From positions 20,092,955 to 20,156,954 of the forward strand of contig NC_044920.1 of NCBI RefSeq assembly GCF_003576645.1: a DNA stretch of 64,000 nt. Direction: 5' to 3'. Made by a program: the position numbers and the translations under genes. Shown one piece after another: positions 1 to 10,534 of the stretch. A model generated the notes under the pieces. That model had not been told where the DNA came from, ran no database searches, and saw only the letters and a list, made by a program, of their open reading frames with translations. Numbering within the stretch: the first letter of the stretch is position 1; each line of letters begins with the position of its first letter. The stretch is from Ipomoea triloba. Its lineage: Eukaryota; Streptophyta; Magnoliopsida; Solanales; Convolvulaceae.

Positions 1-75
<75 letters not shown>

Positions 76-99
76 AATAATAATAATAATAATAATAAT
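1..99. repeat. (AAC)n then (AAT)n microsatellite
   Basis: About 24 AAC units (1-73) pass directly into about nine AAT units (to 99). This is simple sequence at the window edge. The compound switch can be explained by one C-to-T change spreading by slippage. Confidence 0.97.
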
Positions 100-429
100 T
101 ACTAGTATTTTCACCCATGTGATGCACGGAATTGATTTTGTTATAATATATTAAGAATATTTGGTCCGTGCAGGGAAATAGTATTTGTTATAATATTTTC
201 ACCAGTGCGATATCTTGAGATACACTTATATTTTAATTTTCAGTAAGTATAACTATACTTACGCTTCATGCATAACCAAGAAGGAAGATTGTAAACTGTT
301 AAAAAATTTGGCAAAGTGCTATGTCTACTGCTCATGTTACCATGAGGATTCATTCCATCCGTGCATAGTCCAGCGTAAGATTTCAATTTTCAGAACCGAA
401 TTCAAGAAACTTCATATTAATGTTCTTCC

Positions 430-931
430 ATTAATGTTCCAACTTTGCTTTTAAGTTATATTTAAGCACTGATGATAACTTTGTAAATTTACTATATCCA
501 GAAAATAAAGGTTTTCTAGAATTTTCAAAAAAAGTTTCAAACTCTTGAGGCATTTCATTCAAATACCCTTGCATATCACGCATCAATTTATCTTGCCGGT
601 CATTATCTCCATCATTTCCAACACTATCTTCTTTACTTTGACCTTTCTCTACATCTAATTCGACATCATCTGTACTGAGAGTTACATTGAGTTACATTTT
701 CACCCTGACATATTCACCAATCCTATCCTTCCTTAAAACCATGACGTATCAAATGACTCTTAATTTGTTCAGTCCCACGAAACTTTTTTAGATTTCTACA
801 ATCACAACAGGGCACACTATATAATTTTCACCAATTTTACTCGCATATTCCTCGGCAATTTTTACAAACTCTAGAACCCTATTGACATATTCAAGTGTAT
901 TGCATTTCTTATACATCCAACTCCGATCCAT
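430..931 (-). pseudogene. CACTA (TNP2-type) transposase N-terminal fragment, broken
   Basis: Read on the minus strand from an ATG at 931, the frame opens with MDRSWMYKK and EYVNRVLEF. That is the start of the transposase-associated domain of plant En/Spm (CACTA) transposases. It continues into the Cys-rich segment (VCP, then CDCRNLKKF after a frame change near 805), IKSHLIRHGF, and a later FTKLSSVLKYNLKAK segment typical of TNP2. Three lesions are visible. One base is missing in the Cys-rich segment. Stop codons replace the expected Tyr and Trp just after HGFKEG. The rest of the transposase is absent or lies beyond the window. The ATG is chosen because family members start with this motif. 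It cannot make a working transposase. The family call rests on remembered domain motifs, not a search. Confidence 0.75.
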
Positions 932-1215
932 ATCTCCTATTGTCACAGAATATTTATAATATGAGAAATGAGTGAGTTTATTTGAGTTACAACTTAAAGA
1001 CTCAAGTTCAATAATTTAAAATTTAAAATACTACCTAAAACTAGCTATTTATTTAATTCAAGTGTATTGCGTTTCTTATACATCCAACTCCGATCTATAT
1101 CTCCTATTGACAACATTTATAATATGATACATTAGTTAGTTTATTTGAGCTACAACTTAAAGGCTCAAGTTTAATAATTTAAAATTTAAAATACTACCTA
1201 AAACTAGCTATTTAC
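891..1215. repeat. Direct tandem duplication, 167-bp unit
   Basis: 891-1057 and 1058-about 1215 align along their length, including the start of the TNP2 exon (the MYKK..T..E coding stretch) and the AT-rich DNA before it. The second copy has a short deletion and scattered substitutions. The duplication therefore doubled the transposase 5' end after the element inserted. Confidence 0.85.
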
Positions 1216-2215
1216 ATATATTCTTGAGTTTGATAATTATTTTTTATTTATTAAACATTTAGTTAAATTTGGTTATATAATTTATTTTATTTACTTTATA
1301 CTTGAATTTGATAATTATTTCTTATTTATTGAACATTTTGTTAAATTTGGTTATATACTTTGTTTTATTTACCTTTTTTTGATTATTTTATTTATTTATA
1401 TACTAATATACTTGAATTTGATAATTATTTTTTATCTATTAAACATTTTGTTAATTTGGTTATATAATTTATTTTATTTACTTATATACTTCAATTTGAT
1501 AATTGTTTATTATTTATTGAAATTTTGTTAAATTTGGTTATGTACTTTATTTTATTTACTTTTTTTTTATTATTTTATTTACTTATATACTAATATACTT
1601 GAATTTGATAATTATTTTTTAATTTATTAAACATTTTTTTAAATTTGGTTATATACTTTATTTTACTTCCTCCGTCCCATTTAATGTGTTTAGTTCGGTT
1701 AACGAGGCTTGACTGAAGTTATTTTTAATCCAATTTTTCATAATATTAGGTTACTATTAATATACAAAATTTATATATTTAGAAACTACACAAAAAGTAC
1801 TCTTAAACACAAAAAATCAAATTTAAAAATAAGTAAACAATACTAAAGAAAATAAATAAAGAAGAAATAGTTGGTTTGACCAATGAATAGTAAGTAGGAC
1901 AAATAAAATGGGACAGATGGAGTATTTACTTATATACTTGAATTTGATAATTATTTCTTATTTATTGAACATTTTGTTAAATTTGGTTATTACTTTATTT
2001 TATTTACTTATATACTTTAATTTGATAATTATTTCTTATTTATTGAACATTTTGTTTAATTTTGTCATATACTTTATTTTATTATTTTATTTATTTATAT
2101 ACTAATATACTTGAATTTGATAATTATTTTTTTATTTCTTGAACATTTTATTAAATTTGGTTATATACTTTATTTTATTTACTTATATACTTTAATTTGC
2201 TTTACTTATAAAATT
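1215..2215. repeat. AT-rich satellite, alternating 78 and about 105 bp units
   Basis: At least eight units begin with a form of CTTGAATTTGATAATTATTT (near 1224, 1302, 1410, 1488, 1590, 1937, 2015, 2110). They continue with TTGAACATTTTGTTAAATTTGGTTATA and a T/A-rich tail. Spacing alternates between about 78 and 102-108 bp, which suggests a higher-order dimer. Reading frames crossing it (for example 1908-2105) are by-products of the repeat. Confidence 0.85.
1666..1922. mobile_element. Stowaway-type MITE (Tc1/mariner)
   Basis: The left end reads CTTCCTCCGTCCCATTT and the right end AAAATGGGACAGATGGAG, matching the CTCCCTCCGTCCC terminal repeat of plant Stowaway MITEs. It is flanked by TA (1664-1665 and 1923-1924). 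It sits inside one unit of the AT satellite, whose sequence resumes directly after the right TA. It has no coding capacity. Confidence 0.9.
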
Positions 2216-2555
2216 ATTTTTTGTTTATTGATAATTATATTATTTTTTTTATAATTCTTCACTTTCATTTTTTATATATACATTACACATAATACACAAC
2301 ATACAATTTTTCTATGCGTATACATAACACATAATACAAAATATTCAAGAAATTTTCTAAAATAGATTATTGAACATTTTCAACACACAATAACAAGTAT
2401 ATATTTATACATAATACATAATTTTTTAAAATTAAACTATCATTAATACCTAACATATGCAATAACACACAATAATTAATTAAAATTAAAATAAACAATA
2501 ATAAATATTTCTTAAATATAAAACAAATAAATAAAATAAAGTAAATAAAGCAACG
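2216..2555. other. AT-rich DNA without a recognised feature
   Basis: Runs of A and T with motifs such as ACACATAATAC in loose repetition. No convincing reading frame, terminal repeat or RNA gene was seen. Confidence 0.6.
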
Positions 2556-2840
2556 TACGTACGTGAGACGGGCGACCGGCGGTGAGGAGCAGCGGCTTGC
2601 GTCCGACGGCGAGGAGCAGCGGCGACGTTGGCGGCTGGTGGAGAGCAGCGACAGAGTACAGTGGCTGGGCGTGAGGCGAGAGCGAGGCGACGGGCGGGCG
2701 GGCTTAAGGCGGCTAGGCGGACGCTGTGGACAACGGCGGTGGCTCTGTTGATGGGAGGGGAAGGTGGTGATGGTGTGGGGAAGGTGGTCCGGCGATGGTA
2801 TTGGAAATGGAAGATGGTGCGACGATGGTGTGACGATTGA
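2556..2840. other. GC-rich block inside the CACTA element
   Basis: After 2.5 kb of AT-rich DNA the sequence becomes GC-rich, with imperfect repetition of GGCGAGGAGCAGCGGC-like words. It sits next to the subterminal hairpins and is probably the untranslated leader or subterminal region of the CACTA element. Overlapping frames in several phases (2563-2751, 2628-2840) have no recognisable domain and look like a compositional effect. Confidence 0.5.
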
Positions 2841-2900
2841 GATCTAGATATGTGAATATTTCAAAACATTTTAACAAAAAAATAAAAAAAAAATCATCGA

Positions 2901-3097
2901 ACCATCTGCGTCCGAAGTTCCCACTTCGGACGCAGATGGTATAACGCTACTGACCATCTGCGTCCAAAGTTCCTACTTTGGACGCAGATGGTCCGTTATT
3001 TTTTAAAAAAAAAGAAAAATTAATTAAGTTGTGGACATTTTAATTATAAAAATGCCACCGCGTCACTTTACGCGTCCGGAGTTTCAACTCCGGACGC
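2901..3097. repeat. Three subterminal hairpins
   Basis: 2901-2940 is a near-perfect inverted repeat (ACCATCTGCGTCCGAAG...CTTCGGACGCAGATGGT). 2952-2993 is a second with the same arms except C-to-A at one pair, changed on both arms. 3072-3097 is a third built on GCGTCCGGAGTT. All share a GCGTCC core. In CACTA elements such repeats bind the transposase; that role is inferred here from position and arrangement. Confidence 0.8.
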
Positions 3098-3299
3098 AAA
3101 TTGTCCTATATTTATGATATGTTTTGTACTAGTGATGTATGGAATTCAGATCATATGCAAAGGAAGGCTTGATGTAAAAATAAAAAAAAATAAAAAAGGT
3201 TAAATCTCAACCGTAGATTTACTCCAAATCAACAGTCTAGAATGAAGAAGAATTAAAAAACACCCGGTGACATTATTGTAATTTTGAGTAGGTAACTTT

Positions 3300-4080
3300 A
3301 GATGTTCTTTGTCTTCAAGTGCATATTTTTCCTTCTTCGAGTGCATATGTTTTGTCTCGGTGAATAGTTTTCCCATGAGTGCACACTTTTCGCCTTCGAG
3401 TGCATATTTCTGTGTCTTCAAGTGTACATTTTTTGTGTCTTCAAGTGCACGATTATGAGTTAATGTTTATTATATTTTTTGCTTTTTTTTTTTCAATAAC
3501 GTATAACTAAATTTCTAATGAAATAATTTCTGATATTTACAAATGATTTGTAAGGGTAATTGTTTCAATAATCCTTAAGTTGAATAACTTTCATTTTTGG
3601 TACCATAAAATCCATAAATTGCTTCGGTTGCACATCTTTATACCTTTGAGTACAAAATTTTGGTCTTCAAGTGCACATTTTTGTGCCTTCAAGTGCACAA
3701 TTATGGGCTAATATTTATTACGTAGTATATCTTTTGCATTCTTTTTAACATTGTATAACTAAATTTTTAATGAAATATGTGAGATTTACAAACAATTTAT
3801 AAGGGTAACTGTTTCAATAACACATAAGTTGAATAACTTTCCTTTTTAATTAGTACCATAAATTGCTTCGATTGCACATCTTTGTGCTTTTAATTGCATA
3901 ATTTTTCCTTGCACATCATTTTAGTGTCTTCAAGTACGTGCACATTTTGTGTCTTCAAGTTCACAATTATGGACCAGTCCATAATTTTTGGCCTTCAAGT
4001 ACATATCTTTATGCCTTCAATTTCACAATTTTGGCCTTAGAATGCATAATTTTAGACCTTCAAGTGCATATTTTTGTATA
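3300..4080. repeat. Degenerate TTCAAGTGCACAT repeat region with a 248-bp duplication
   Basis: A motif close to CTTCAAGTGCACATTTT recurs more than ten times. On top of it lies a long direct duplication: TCAAGTGCAC at 3441 and its surroundings recur 248 bp later at 3689, including GTATAACTAAATTT and ATAAGTTGAATAACTTTC. No terminal repeats could be assigned. The minus frame 3200-3421 is a product of the repeat. Confidence 0.7.
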
Positions 4081-4164
4081 GAAATTTTATTTTAAGAGCC
4101 ATTATCACATTTATCCGCACTTTCACAAGGGAATTCCCCTTCGCACCTGATCCTAAGCCTCTAT

Positions 4165-4500
4165 ATATATATTATTATATTTCTATTCAACTATACTTCT
4201 ATTTGACAATATACACTCAATATATGAGACATGTTATTCAGCTTCATTTTACACATACTACAGTTTCATTTCAACACAACTAAAGTATTATTTCAATTCA
4301 ATTCCAGTTTCATTTGATAATATAAATACAATGTGCGACACAATTTCATTTTAGATATACTGTAGTATCATTTTGTTATGAACACACAAAAAGTACGAGA
4401 TTTGTTAAAATGTAACGGCTGCCATTTCTTTACTAGTGGTGTCGTTTTCAGACCATGCATGGTCTACCAAGCTCTATAGATCATGGTCCATGGTATAATA
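4165..4500. mobile_element. Decayed MULE-type MITE with CAACACAACTGCAG-like interior
   Basis: The interior has degenerate CATTTCAACACAACT and CATTTGATAATATAA words shared with the better-preserved copy at 51858-52412. It ends in GACCATGCATGGTC...CATGGTCCATGGTATA, resembling that family's termini. The target duplication is no longer visible, so the limits are approximate. Confidence 0.5.
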
Positions 4501-4514
4501 ATTGTTTAATATTT

Positions 4515-4960
4515 ACGCCATTAAAAAGGATTCAAAGTAAGTCCTACTTTGAGCCTATTTAAAGCCTACATATTAGTATTTCTAAATAATTTAAGACAAA
4601 ACTAATATATAACTACTAAGTATAATTAAGTTGTGAAACTTAATTAAATATTTAACATTAAGAACAAATAATAAACAATTAAATATTATAACTTTGCGTT
4701 TTCCTTCCGAATAAAGGCCTCCAAGGTGGGTGCGGCCGTGCGGGTGACGTGCGACGTCTAGCCGTGAAAAATGGAGGTTAATTCAACGTGTAATACCTCA
4801 GAAAATAGTGTGAGAAGTATATTGGCTAATTTTTGCTTTTAGTATTTTATTTTGGTATCCTCTTTTATGTGTGTATTTATTTTTCTGGAAAATTAGCTAA
4901 TAAATAATTTATTTTGAATCTTTTTTGGGGTATTTGTACAATTTTTTTTATACATTAATA
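4515..4960. repeat. Dispersed repeat fragment; no gene
   Basis: 4525-4690 shares ATTAAAAAGGATTCAAAGTAAGT and CTATTTCTAAATAATTTAA-type words with 43378-43660, so both are copies of one dispersed repeat. 4690-4960 holds a short GC-rich patch and then AT-rich DNA with nothing recognisable. Confidence 0.5.
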
Positions 4961-4961
4961 A

Positions 4962-5312
4962 CATTGTTTGGTTCACGGAATGAATTTGAAGGGAATATAA
5001 ATGTTATTCCATAGGGAATGGTATAGGTAAACAATAGAACAGAAATAACAAGAATTGTATAATATTGTTTCGCTCGCTAAAGGAATAGACTTTAGAAATT
5101 GTATTTAGACATAAATATCCTTATACAAAATAATAATAACATATTTATATTTTTTAGTTCTACCGACTCTATTCCATAACAATAACAACAATTATAATTA
5201 TTATTATTATTATTACTTCATATTATAATAAAAATACATATTTATATATATTAAAGAGTTATTAATTAATGACAACTCAGATATAAACAAAGATACATAT
5301 GTGTATGTATGC

Positions 5313-5378
<66 letters not shown>

Positions 5379-5737
5379 TGTGTGTGTGTATGTATGTATA
5401 TACATATAATTTATTTAAATATATATTTATTGTTAGATAAAAATTATAATTAATTAAACACATACATTTATATAATACATTATATTTATTAAATATAAAT
5501 ATTAAATAATGTGCGAAGGTTATTTTTTGTATTTGTAGTATAAAAGCTATTCTCAAGAGCATGGAATAGCTAAATAGCTAATACCAAAGCCCCCTTAGGA
5601 ATGACTATTCCCTTTGAAAAGGTAATATCTCATTCCTTATTCCCATTACAAAATGAACAAAACAAACAAGGGAATAGGTCATTCCAATGAATGTTATTCC
5701 ATTCTTAATTAACCTATTCCATGTACCAAACATGCCA
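4962..5737. mobile_element. MITE, probably PIF/Harbinger (TAA target)
   Basis: The left end CATTGTTTGGTTCACGGAAT faces the right end ATTCCATGTACCAAACATG. The inner TATTCC..GGGAATA words are also inverted. TAA flanks both ends (4959-4961, 5738-5740). The centre is an AAT/ATT palindromic microsatellite (5312-5379). No transposase frame is present; 5374-5562 is a microsatellite-driven frame. Confidence 0.65.
5312..5379. repeat. Palindromic (AAT)n(ATT)n microsatellite
   Basis: AAT triplets run into ATT triplets of similar number, forming a long self-complementary tract at the middle of the surrounding MITE. Confidence 0.95.
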
Positions 5738-5912
5738 TAAGTTTTTCAGCTTCAACTAGACTGATCATAAGAGCCAAATAAACTAAAGTCAATCGTTACG
5801 GGACCTCCTGAAATTAATTTCCTTTTTGGGGCTCTTTCGTTCGATGGTAAGAAAGGAGGCATGGTGGGTTCATCATCATTGCTAGATAAGAAAAACTAGC
5901 CAATAAACACTT

Positions 5913-6222
5913 GAGGTGTGTTTGGTTGACATGTTTAGCTATCAGGAATCGGTATCAAAGTCATTGTTATTGTTTGGTTGACAGGTTTTTAGAACACTGC
6001 TAGGGTTTTAATTAATTACCCCATTAATTGCAAAACCCATTCCCTAATAAAATAAGGGTTTCATTTCTCATCCTCCTCCTCTTCCTCAACTATTAATAAT
6101 CATTCACATTCCACCCTACTACCAAACATGTAAAATACTTTCACCAAAACCCATTACCATTATATTACCAAGTATTTGATACCCATTCCGATTCTGATCC
6201 CATGTGCGAACCAAACGCATCC
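5913..6222. mobile_element. MITE with GGTGTGTTTGGTT ends
   Basis: The left end GAGGTGTGTTTGGTTGAC and right end GCGAACCAAACGCATCCT are inverted with a few mismatches, a terminus common to plant PIF or hAT MITEs. No clear target duplication was found, so the superfamily is open. The interior is AT-rich with a TCCTCCTCCTCTTCC tract. Confidence 0.6.
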
Positions 6223-6314
6223 TAGAAAAGAAGCGAATGTTAGTAGCAACACACTGAATACATAAGCTATGGAGGATGATGAGCGCTCGGTAGTAGGCTG
6301 TTGGCCAGAGAAAT

Positions 6315-6560
6315 CTGGTCGACAGTCATTCCACCCTCGCTTCTCAGTGAATTTCTATCCTCCCACCTTTCGGTGGCCAACAGTCATTTAAGCTTGCTTC
6401 TCAACGGGCAAGTCTTCTATTTTTCCCGCCTCTCAATGATCGACAATAATTTAATCCCGCTTATCAGTGGGCGGTCTTATATTTTTCCCACCTTTAGGTG
6501 TCGGCAATCCTTTAATCCCACCTCTCGGTGTTCGGTCTTTTTCCCCACCTCCCGGTAGTC
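6315..6560 (+). repeat. About 70-bp degenerate tandem repeat before a polypurine tract
   Basis: Units contain CCCACCTTTCGGTG / CCCGCTTATCAGTGGGCGGTC / CCCACCTCTCGGTGTTCGGTC and AATCCTTTAATCCC words, about 70 bp apart. They lie 200 bp upstream of the polypurine tract of the following LTR, where some plant LTR retrotransposons carry tandem repeats. The frame 6301-6558 is translated repeat. Confidence 0.55.
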
Positions 6561-6968
6561 GACAATTGATTCCCTCCTAGTAGCATTCGGTTGGCGCCAC
6601 CGGTAGGCGGTCGGGCTAAGTAGTCATCAGGAAGGACAGTTACAACACGGGGTTGGTGACTAAACACTCAGCCTTACTGTGCCTCCTTGAGAAAGTTGTA
6701 CGAGAGCTCGTCAATAGGAAGCGAGAATGATTTTTACTTTCCTATGTCTTACTTCGCTAGACATAGGAAAGTGAGGGACTAGTGATAGATACCAGGTACC
6801 AAGGCCCACTTAGCAAGGTGGACCCTGAGTTCATGGAATGGACTAGAGACAACTTTTGAGAATGCCCAAAAGGACCAATGGTGTGGCTCAACCGGCACGG
6901 TCACCCAGTCAGCTCCTCGGGCAGGTAGTCATATTCGTCAGCTAATCATTCTCGGGAAGGAAGTTATC

Positions 6969-7975
6969 CAGGGCCGGCGCACAGGGCCCCCAATTTTTTG
7001 GGGGCCCCAATTTTTTTTAAAAAATAATTATATATATATAGTATATTAGGTAATTGATTTCAGTTTCCATACATGTTCACGCAACGTAAGCCTAATCCTA
7101 TTAATTTTAGTTAATTCTTTATTTCTTTTCCTCACGTAATTGGTAATTCTATGTATTCAAGTCCTTTTCCTCACACAATTCTATATTTCTACGTATTCAG
7201 TATTCATAAATGCATCCCTTTCCCCAATTTTTGTCTGTTGCGCCATTAGTCCATTATTTTCCTTCACCGTACATATTTATATTATGTGTTCTATAGAATT
7301 GAAGGATTCTTCTTGATCGTACAAAGTTCAAAGTTACAAATTTTCAAGTTTTTCAATTCTCAAGTAATTAAAATTACTAAATATTTCACAATTTTTGTTT
7401 ATTGTTTTATTTATATGATTTAATAATTCTTATTTCAGAATAATATATTCAAAAATTTGTTTCTTGATTAATTATTTGTTCAAAGAGTTTTTAAATAATT
7501 TTGTATTTTTTCTTTAGGGTTTTATAATTATGTCTTCTAGAAAATATTCATCTGGGTTTGAAAAGCGTAAATGAATTGTATATTGAGCTAAAATTGCTTA
7601 GAGAAATTTTATGGAAAGAAAAGATAGGAGCACTTAGTATATTGAATTTATTGAAGCAGATGAGTTGTTTTCCAAATGCTACTATTGCATACCGAATATT
7701 ATTGACTATCCCAATTACTGTTGCCTCTGCAGAAAGGAGTTTTTCAAAGTTGAAATTATTGAAATCTTACTTACGATCAAGTATGTTGCAAGAGAGGCTC
7801 AATGGATTAGCTTTAATCTCTATTGAAAATGAGATTTTGGAAGAATTTGATATCAAAAGTTTGGTAGATGAAATAACTTTTTGAACAACTATTATTTATA
7901 TATACAAATTATTTGAAAAAAGGGGTCCAATTTAAAATATTGCACAGGGCCCCATTTTTTATTGGGACGACCCTG
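6969..7975 (+). mobile_element. hAT element, deletion derivative, with 8-bp target duplication
   Basis: The ends CAGGGCCGGC and GGACGACCCTG form short imperfect terminal repeats starting with CAGGG, a plant hAT hallmark. They are flanked by an exact 8-bp duplication, AAGTTATC, at 6961-6968 and 7976-7983. The interior keeps the transposase start (near 7530) joined to its C-terminal dimerisation region (7560-7884). The catalytic middle has been deleted. It cannot move by itself but has intact ends. Confidence 0.93.
7530..7884 (+). pseudogene. hAT transposase: start joined to C-terminal hATC domain
   Basis: An ATG at 7530, after a possible TTCTTTAG acceptor and AT-rich leader, begins MSSRKYSSGFEKRK and meets a stop. 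This resembles the N-terminus of TTF-type/ZMYM1-like hAT transposases. The frame then shifts to one ending at 7884, which carries LLTIPITVASAERSFSKLK and the SSMLQERLNGLALISIE segment, diagnostic of the hAT C-terminal dimerisation domain (hATC). The BED/TTF zinc finger and most of the RNase-H-like core are missing. Translating from 7558 gives an open 108-residue fragment, but the upstream deletion makes it a remnant. Confidence 0.88.
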
Positions 7976-8496
7976 AAGTTATCCTTGGTAGCCAATCATC
8001 TTGATGACTAGTCAACTATTGGCTGCGGAAGAATTAATTAAAGTGGCAGTTGCGAGATTTGGAAAGCCAATCCCTACAAATTACTTTCCTAAATATTATT
8101 TCCCTCCTTATATTACCTCTGAGTGCCTAAATATCTTTATATTCCTTAAATCCCTCCACATTCCATAAAATATTCCACTTCACCATAAATGCTCAATTAC
8201 CATAAGACAATATACTTACCATATGCCTTATATTTCTTCTACTATAAAAGGCCCTACTTAGATTCAAGAAAGGGGTTCAATGAATCATCTCTCTACCTCT
8301 ACACACAAATTGTACATGTACAAACTACATAAAAAAGATAGTGAAATTTGTCTTGGCACCACCCAAAAAGACCCGTGGTTTTCACCAATTTGGTTTCCAC
8401 ATTAAAAATAGTGTTTCCTTTATTTTTTTCCTCTTCACTATTTATTTATTACTTGTTTTTCGATAGTGTTGGACTATTGCGTGGTTACCCTAAAAA

Positions 8497-8625
8497 AAAT
8501 TAAAAGCGCGTCCTTCCTTCCAAAAAAAAAAAAAACATGTCCTATGTTGCACACAACATATGTGTAGGACATGCTTAATATGCACATATCATAATGCTAC
8601 ATATGCATACACGCGCTTTTAATTG
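8497..8625. mobile_element. Small MITE-like inverted repeat
   Basis: The left end AATTAAAAGCGCGTC and right end ACGCGCTTTTAATT are inverted. A second inverted pair, GTCCTATGTTG...CATATGTGTAGGAC, lies inside. About 129 bp, no coding. The target duplication is unclear. Confidence 0.5.
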
Positions 8626-8785
8626 TCTAATTAATTTCATTCATTGATGTTGATGTTGATGTTGAGTAATTTGATCTGCTCTCTTTAATAGTCATAAATT
8701 AAAATTTGAATTTTCAATGATTCTAAATTGAACAAAAAATTGTTTTCCCCATGTGGGTTAAAAATACTACTCTTTTTTATTTGGA

Positions 8786-9035
8786 AAAATTATTTTTTCG
8801 TCACTAAGCTATTATTAGAGTTGCACTTTTTGTCCTTTTACTAATTTTTTGTGTTCACTTTTCATCCCTAAGTTATACTAACGTTACAAATTTCATCCCT
8901 AATGTTTTGCTAGTAAAGCTAAGGGACGAAAAGTGCCGCGCCAATAATAGCTTAGGGACGAAAAGTAAGCATGATCAACAATTTTGGACGAATTCTACAA
9001 TTATTGTATAATTTAGAGACGAAAAGTGTCATTTT
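8786..9035. mobile_element. MITE-like element with CACTTTTCGTCCCTAA repeats
   Basis: Words of the form TTTTTCGTCACTAAGC / CTAAGGGACGAAAAGTG occur in both orientations: left end near 8790, centre near 8925, right end near 9010. This is a foldback arrangement common in plant MITEs. No duplication was resolved. Confidence 0.5.
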
Positions 9036-9119
9036 TTCTCTTTATTTTGAATTTAAGTTACTCATTCACAATAAATTTGGGTAATGAATATGCTTGAAGT
9101 TGGGCTTGGAGAATATGAC

Positions 9120-9429
9120 TCTCAGGGATCGTTTACAATTGGAGAATTTTTTAGAAAAACTAGAAATTAGAAAAATGAAAACTAGAAAATAGAAAACTTG
9201 TTTACTAAAATTAGTTCTTCAATCTAGTTTTTTACATCCATTCTTCCATTTTTGTATCATTTTGGAAAATACTAAATGAACATTCTCTATTTGGAGAATT
9301 GAAATTACACATGTGAATAGTGTTCCTCATTACACCGAGGTTATAGGTTTGAATCTTGTTAGGTGTTATCCTTTCTTATTGTTTTCCCCCTTCTCCATTT
9401 TTTCCCTCCCTTAATGTCTCTATTTTCCC

Positions 9430-9513
<84 letters not shown>

Positions 9514-9840
9514 GGTTGTTGTTTTGTTTTGTAATTAAACTATCCACTAAAATAATTAAAAATTACATCTACTATTATTTTATTTTGTAATCAAACTATA
9601 TAATAAAATAATTAAAATAGTTATAATTTATTAAGTAATATACTTTTATTGACTTTTGTTACCTTTTACACATTTAGTATTACTGTATTAAACTTTTTTT
9701 TTATTAAAAAATTAAATTTGTAAAACGAAATCAGAAAATTGGAGAAATAAAAAACTAGGGAAATGAGATTAAAAACTGAAAAAAATAGAAAACTGAAAAA
9801 AAAAAAAAGGAAATGAAATAATAACCCATCAGATTCTATG
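9120..9840. repeat. Degenerate element region with long ATT/GTT microsatellite
   Basis: CAGGGATCGTTTACAATTGG at 9127 resembles CAGGACCCGTTTACTAACTGG at 13429. Both are followed by AGAAAAT/GAAAACT-rich DNA, suggesting one MITE family with a CAGG start. 9434-9515 is a compound (ATT)n(GTT)n microsatellite, and homopolymer-like peptides there are artefacts. A right terminus was not identified. Confidence 0.45.
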
Positions 9841-10096
9841 TATTTATAGATAGGTTCTCACCCAAATTTGATTTTCAAACTTGGTTTGAAAAGCATCTTT
9901 CAACAGACATAGAAGAACTGAACAGGGTAATGTGAAATTATCATAAAGCAAATTCATGCCTCTGCGTTGGAAATTGGATATATTCTTTTTATAATAATAA
10001 AATAATGACTTCTTTTATGATTAAAAATAACAACAGTTGAAATCAAAAGGCTTTTTCACAATAATGAATGTCATCAAAACCACGTTGTTTTAGTTA
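9841..10096. other. AT-rich DNA, nothing recognised
   Basis: No terminal repeats, recognisable frames or RNA gene between the degenerate CAGG element and the PIF-type MITE that starts at 10097. Confidence 0.5.
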
Positions 10097-10534
10097 GAGC
10101 ATCCACACTACTGAATTTTTGTTGATTTTGTATAGAACTCATAATGAGGTGGATGTGAAAGAAAATGAGACAGAAGCAAATTTTAACTCCTACAAGAGAT
10201 AGTTTTTGTGGGTTCCAAAGAAAGAGAGGATACTATCTAGGCAAAAGGGTCAAATAAGCCCATGTACTACCATTGATTGTTCATTTAGCACCATGAACTA
10301 AAATATGGTCCATCTAGGCCATTATACTCTTAATAATTTTTCATCTAGCATTTTTAGCCTATTTCTAACAAGTTACCCATCTAATTTGATGACATGGAAA
10401 AATAAAATTAGAAAAAATGATGACATGTTATTTATGTGGATGTTTTGGATGATTTCTACCCTATTTCATTAATGAAAAAAAAATTCCTTGCAATGAAATA
10501 GGTTAGAAATCAAAATTGTTATATAAAGTTTTAA

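Larger units (their letters stand above)
430..3134 (-). mobile_element. 5' part of a CACTA DNA transposon
   Basis: The right boundary at 3134 reads, on the minus strand, CACTAGTACAAAACAT, the terminal motif that names CACTA elements. Inside it lie GC-rich hairpin blocks (2901-2940, 2952-2993, 3072-3097), as expected of subterminal transposase-binding repeats. The TNP2 start follows at 931 in the same orientation, so terminus, subterminal region and first exon are in the right order. The left terminus is outside the window or lost. An AT-rich satellite and a Stowaway MITE have expanded the region between terminus and exon. The three bases next to the terminus are ATG; the matching flank cannot be seen. 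Confidence 0.75.
6768..8480 (+). mobile_element. LTR of a retrotransposon (3' or solo), interrupted by a hAT element
   Basis: AAAGTGAGGGACTAG (6768-6782) looks like a polypurine tract and is followed by TGATAGATACC, a plausible TG start of an LTR at 6783. Further in there is a TATA box (CTATAAAAGGCCC, near 8242), as in LTR U3/R regions. A CCCGTGGTTTTCACC stretch near 8371 is typical of plant LTR 3' regions. The 3' limit (8402-8480) is uncertain and no primer-binding site was found. The hAT element at 6969-7975 lies inside. No internal coding domain remains nearby. Confidence 0.55.

Noticed and set aside
4425..4440. TTTACTAGTGG as a second CACTA terminus
   Set aside because: Lacks the ACAAAAC continuation and subterminal hairpins seen at 3134.
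9356..9590. Frames encoding long Asn, Val, Ile or Leu runs
   Set aside because: They are translations of the (ATT)n(GTT)n microsatellite on both strands.
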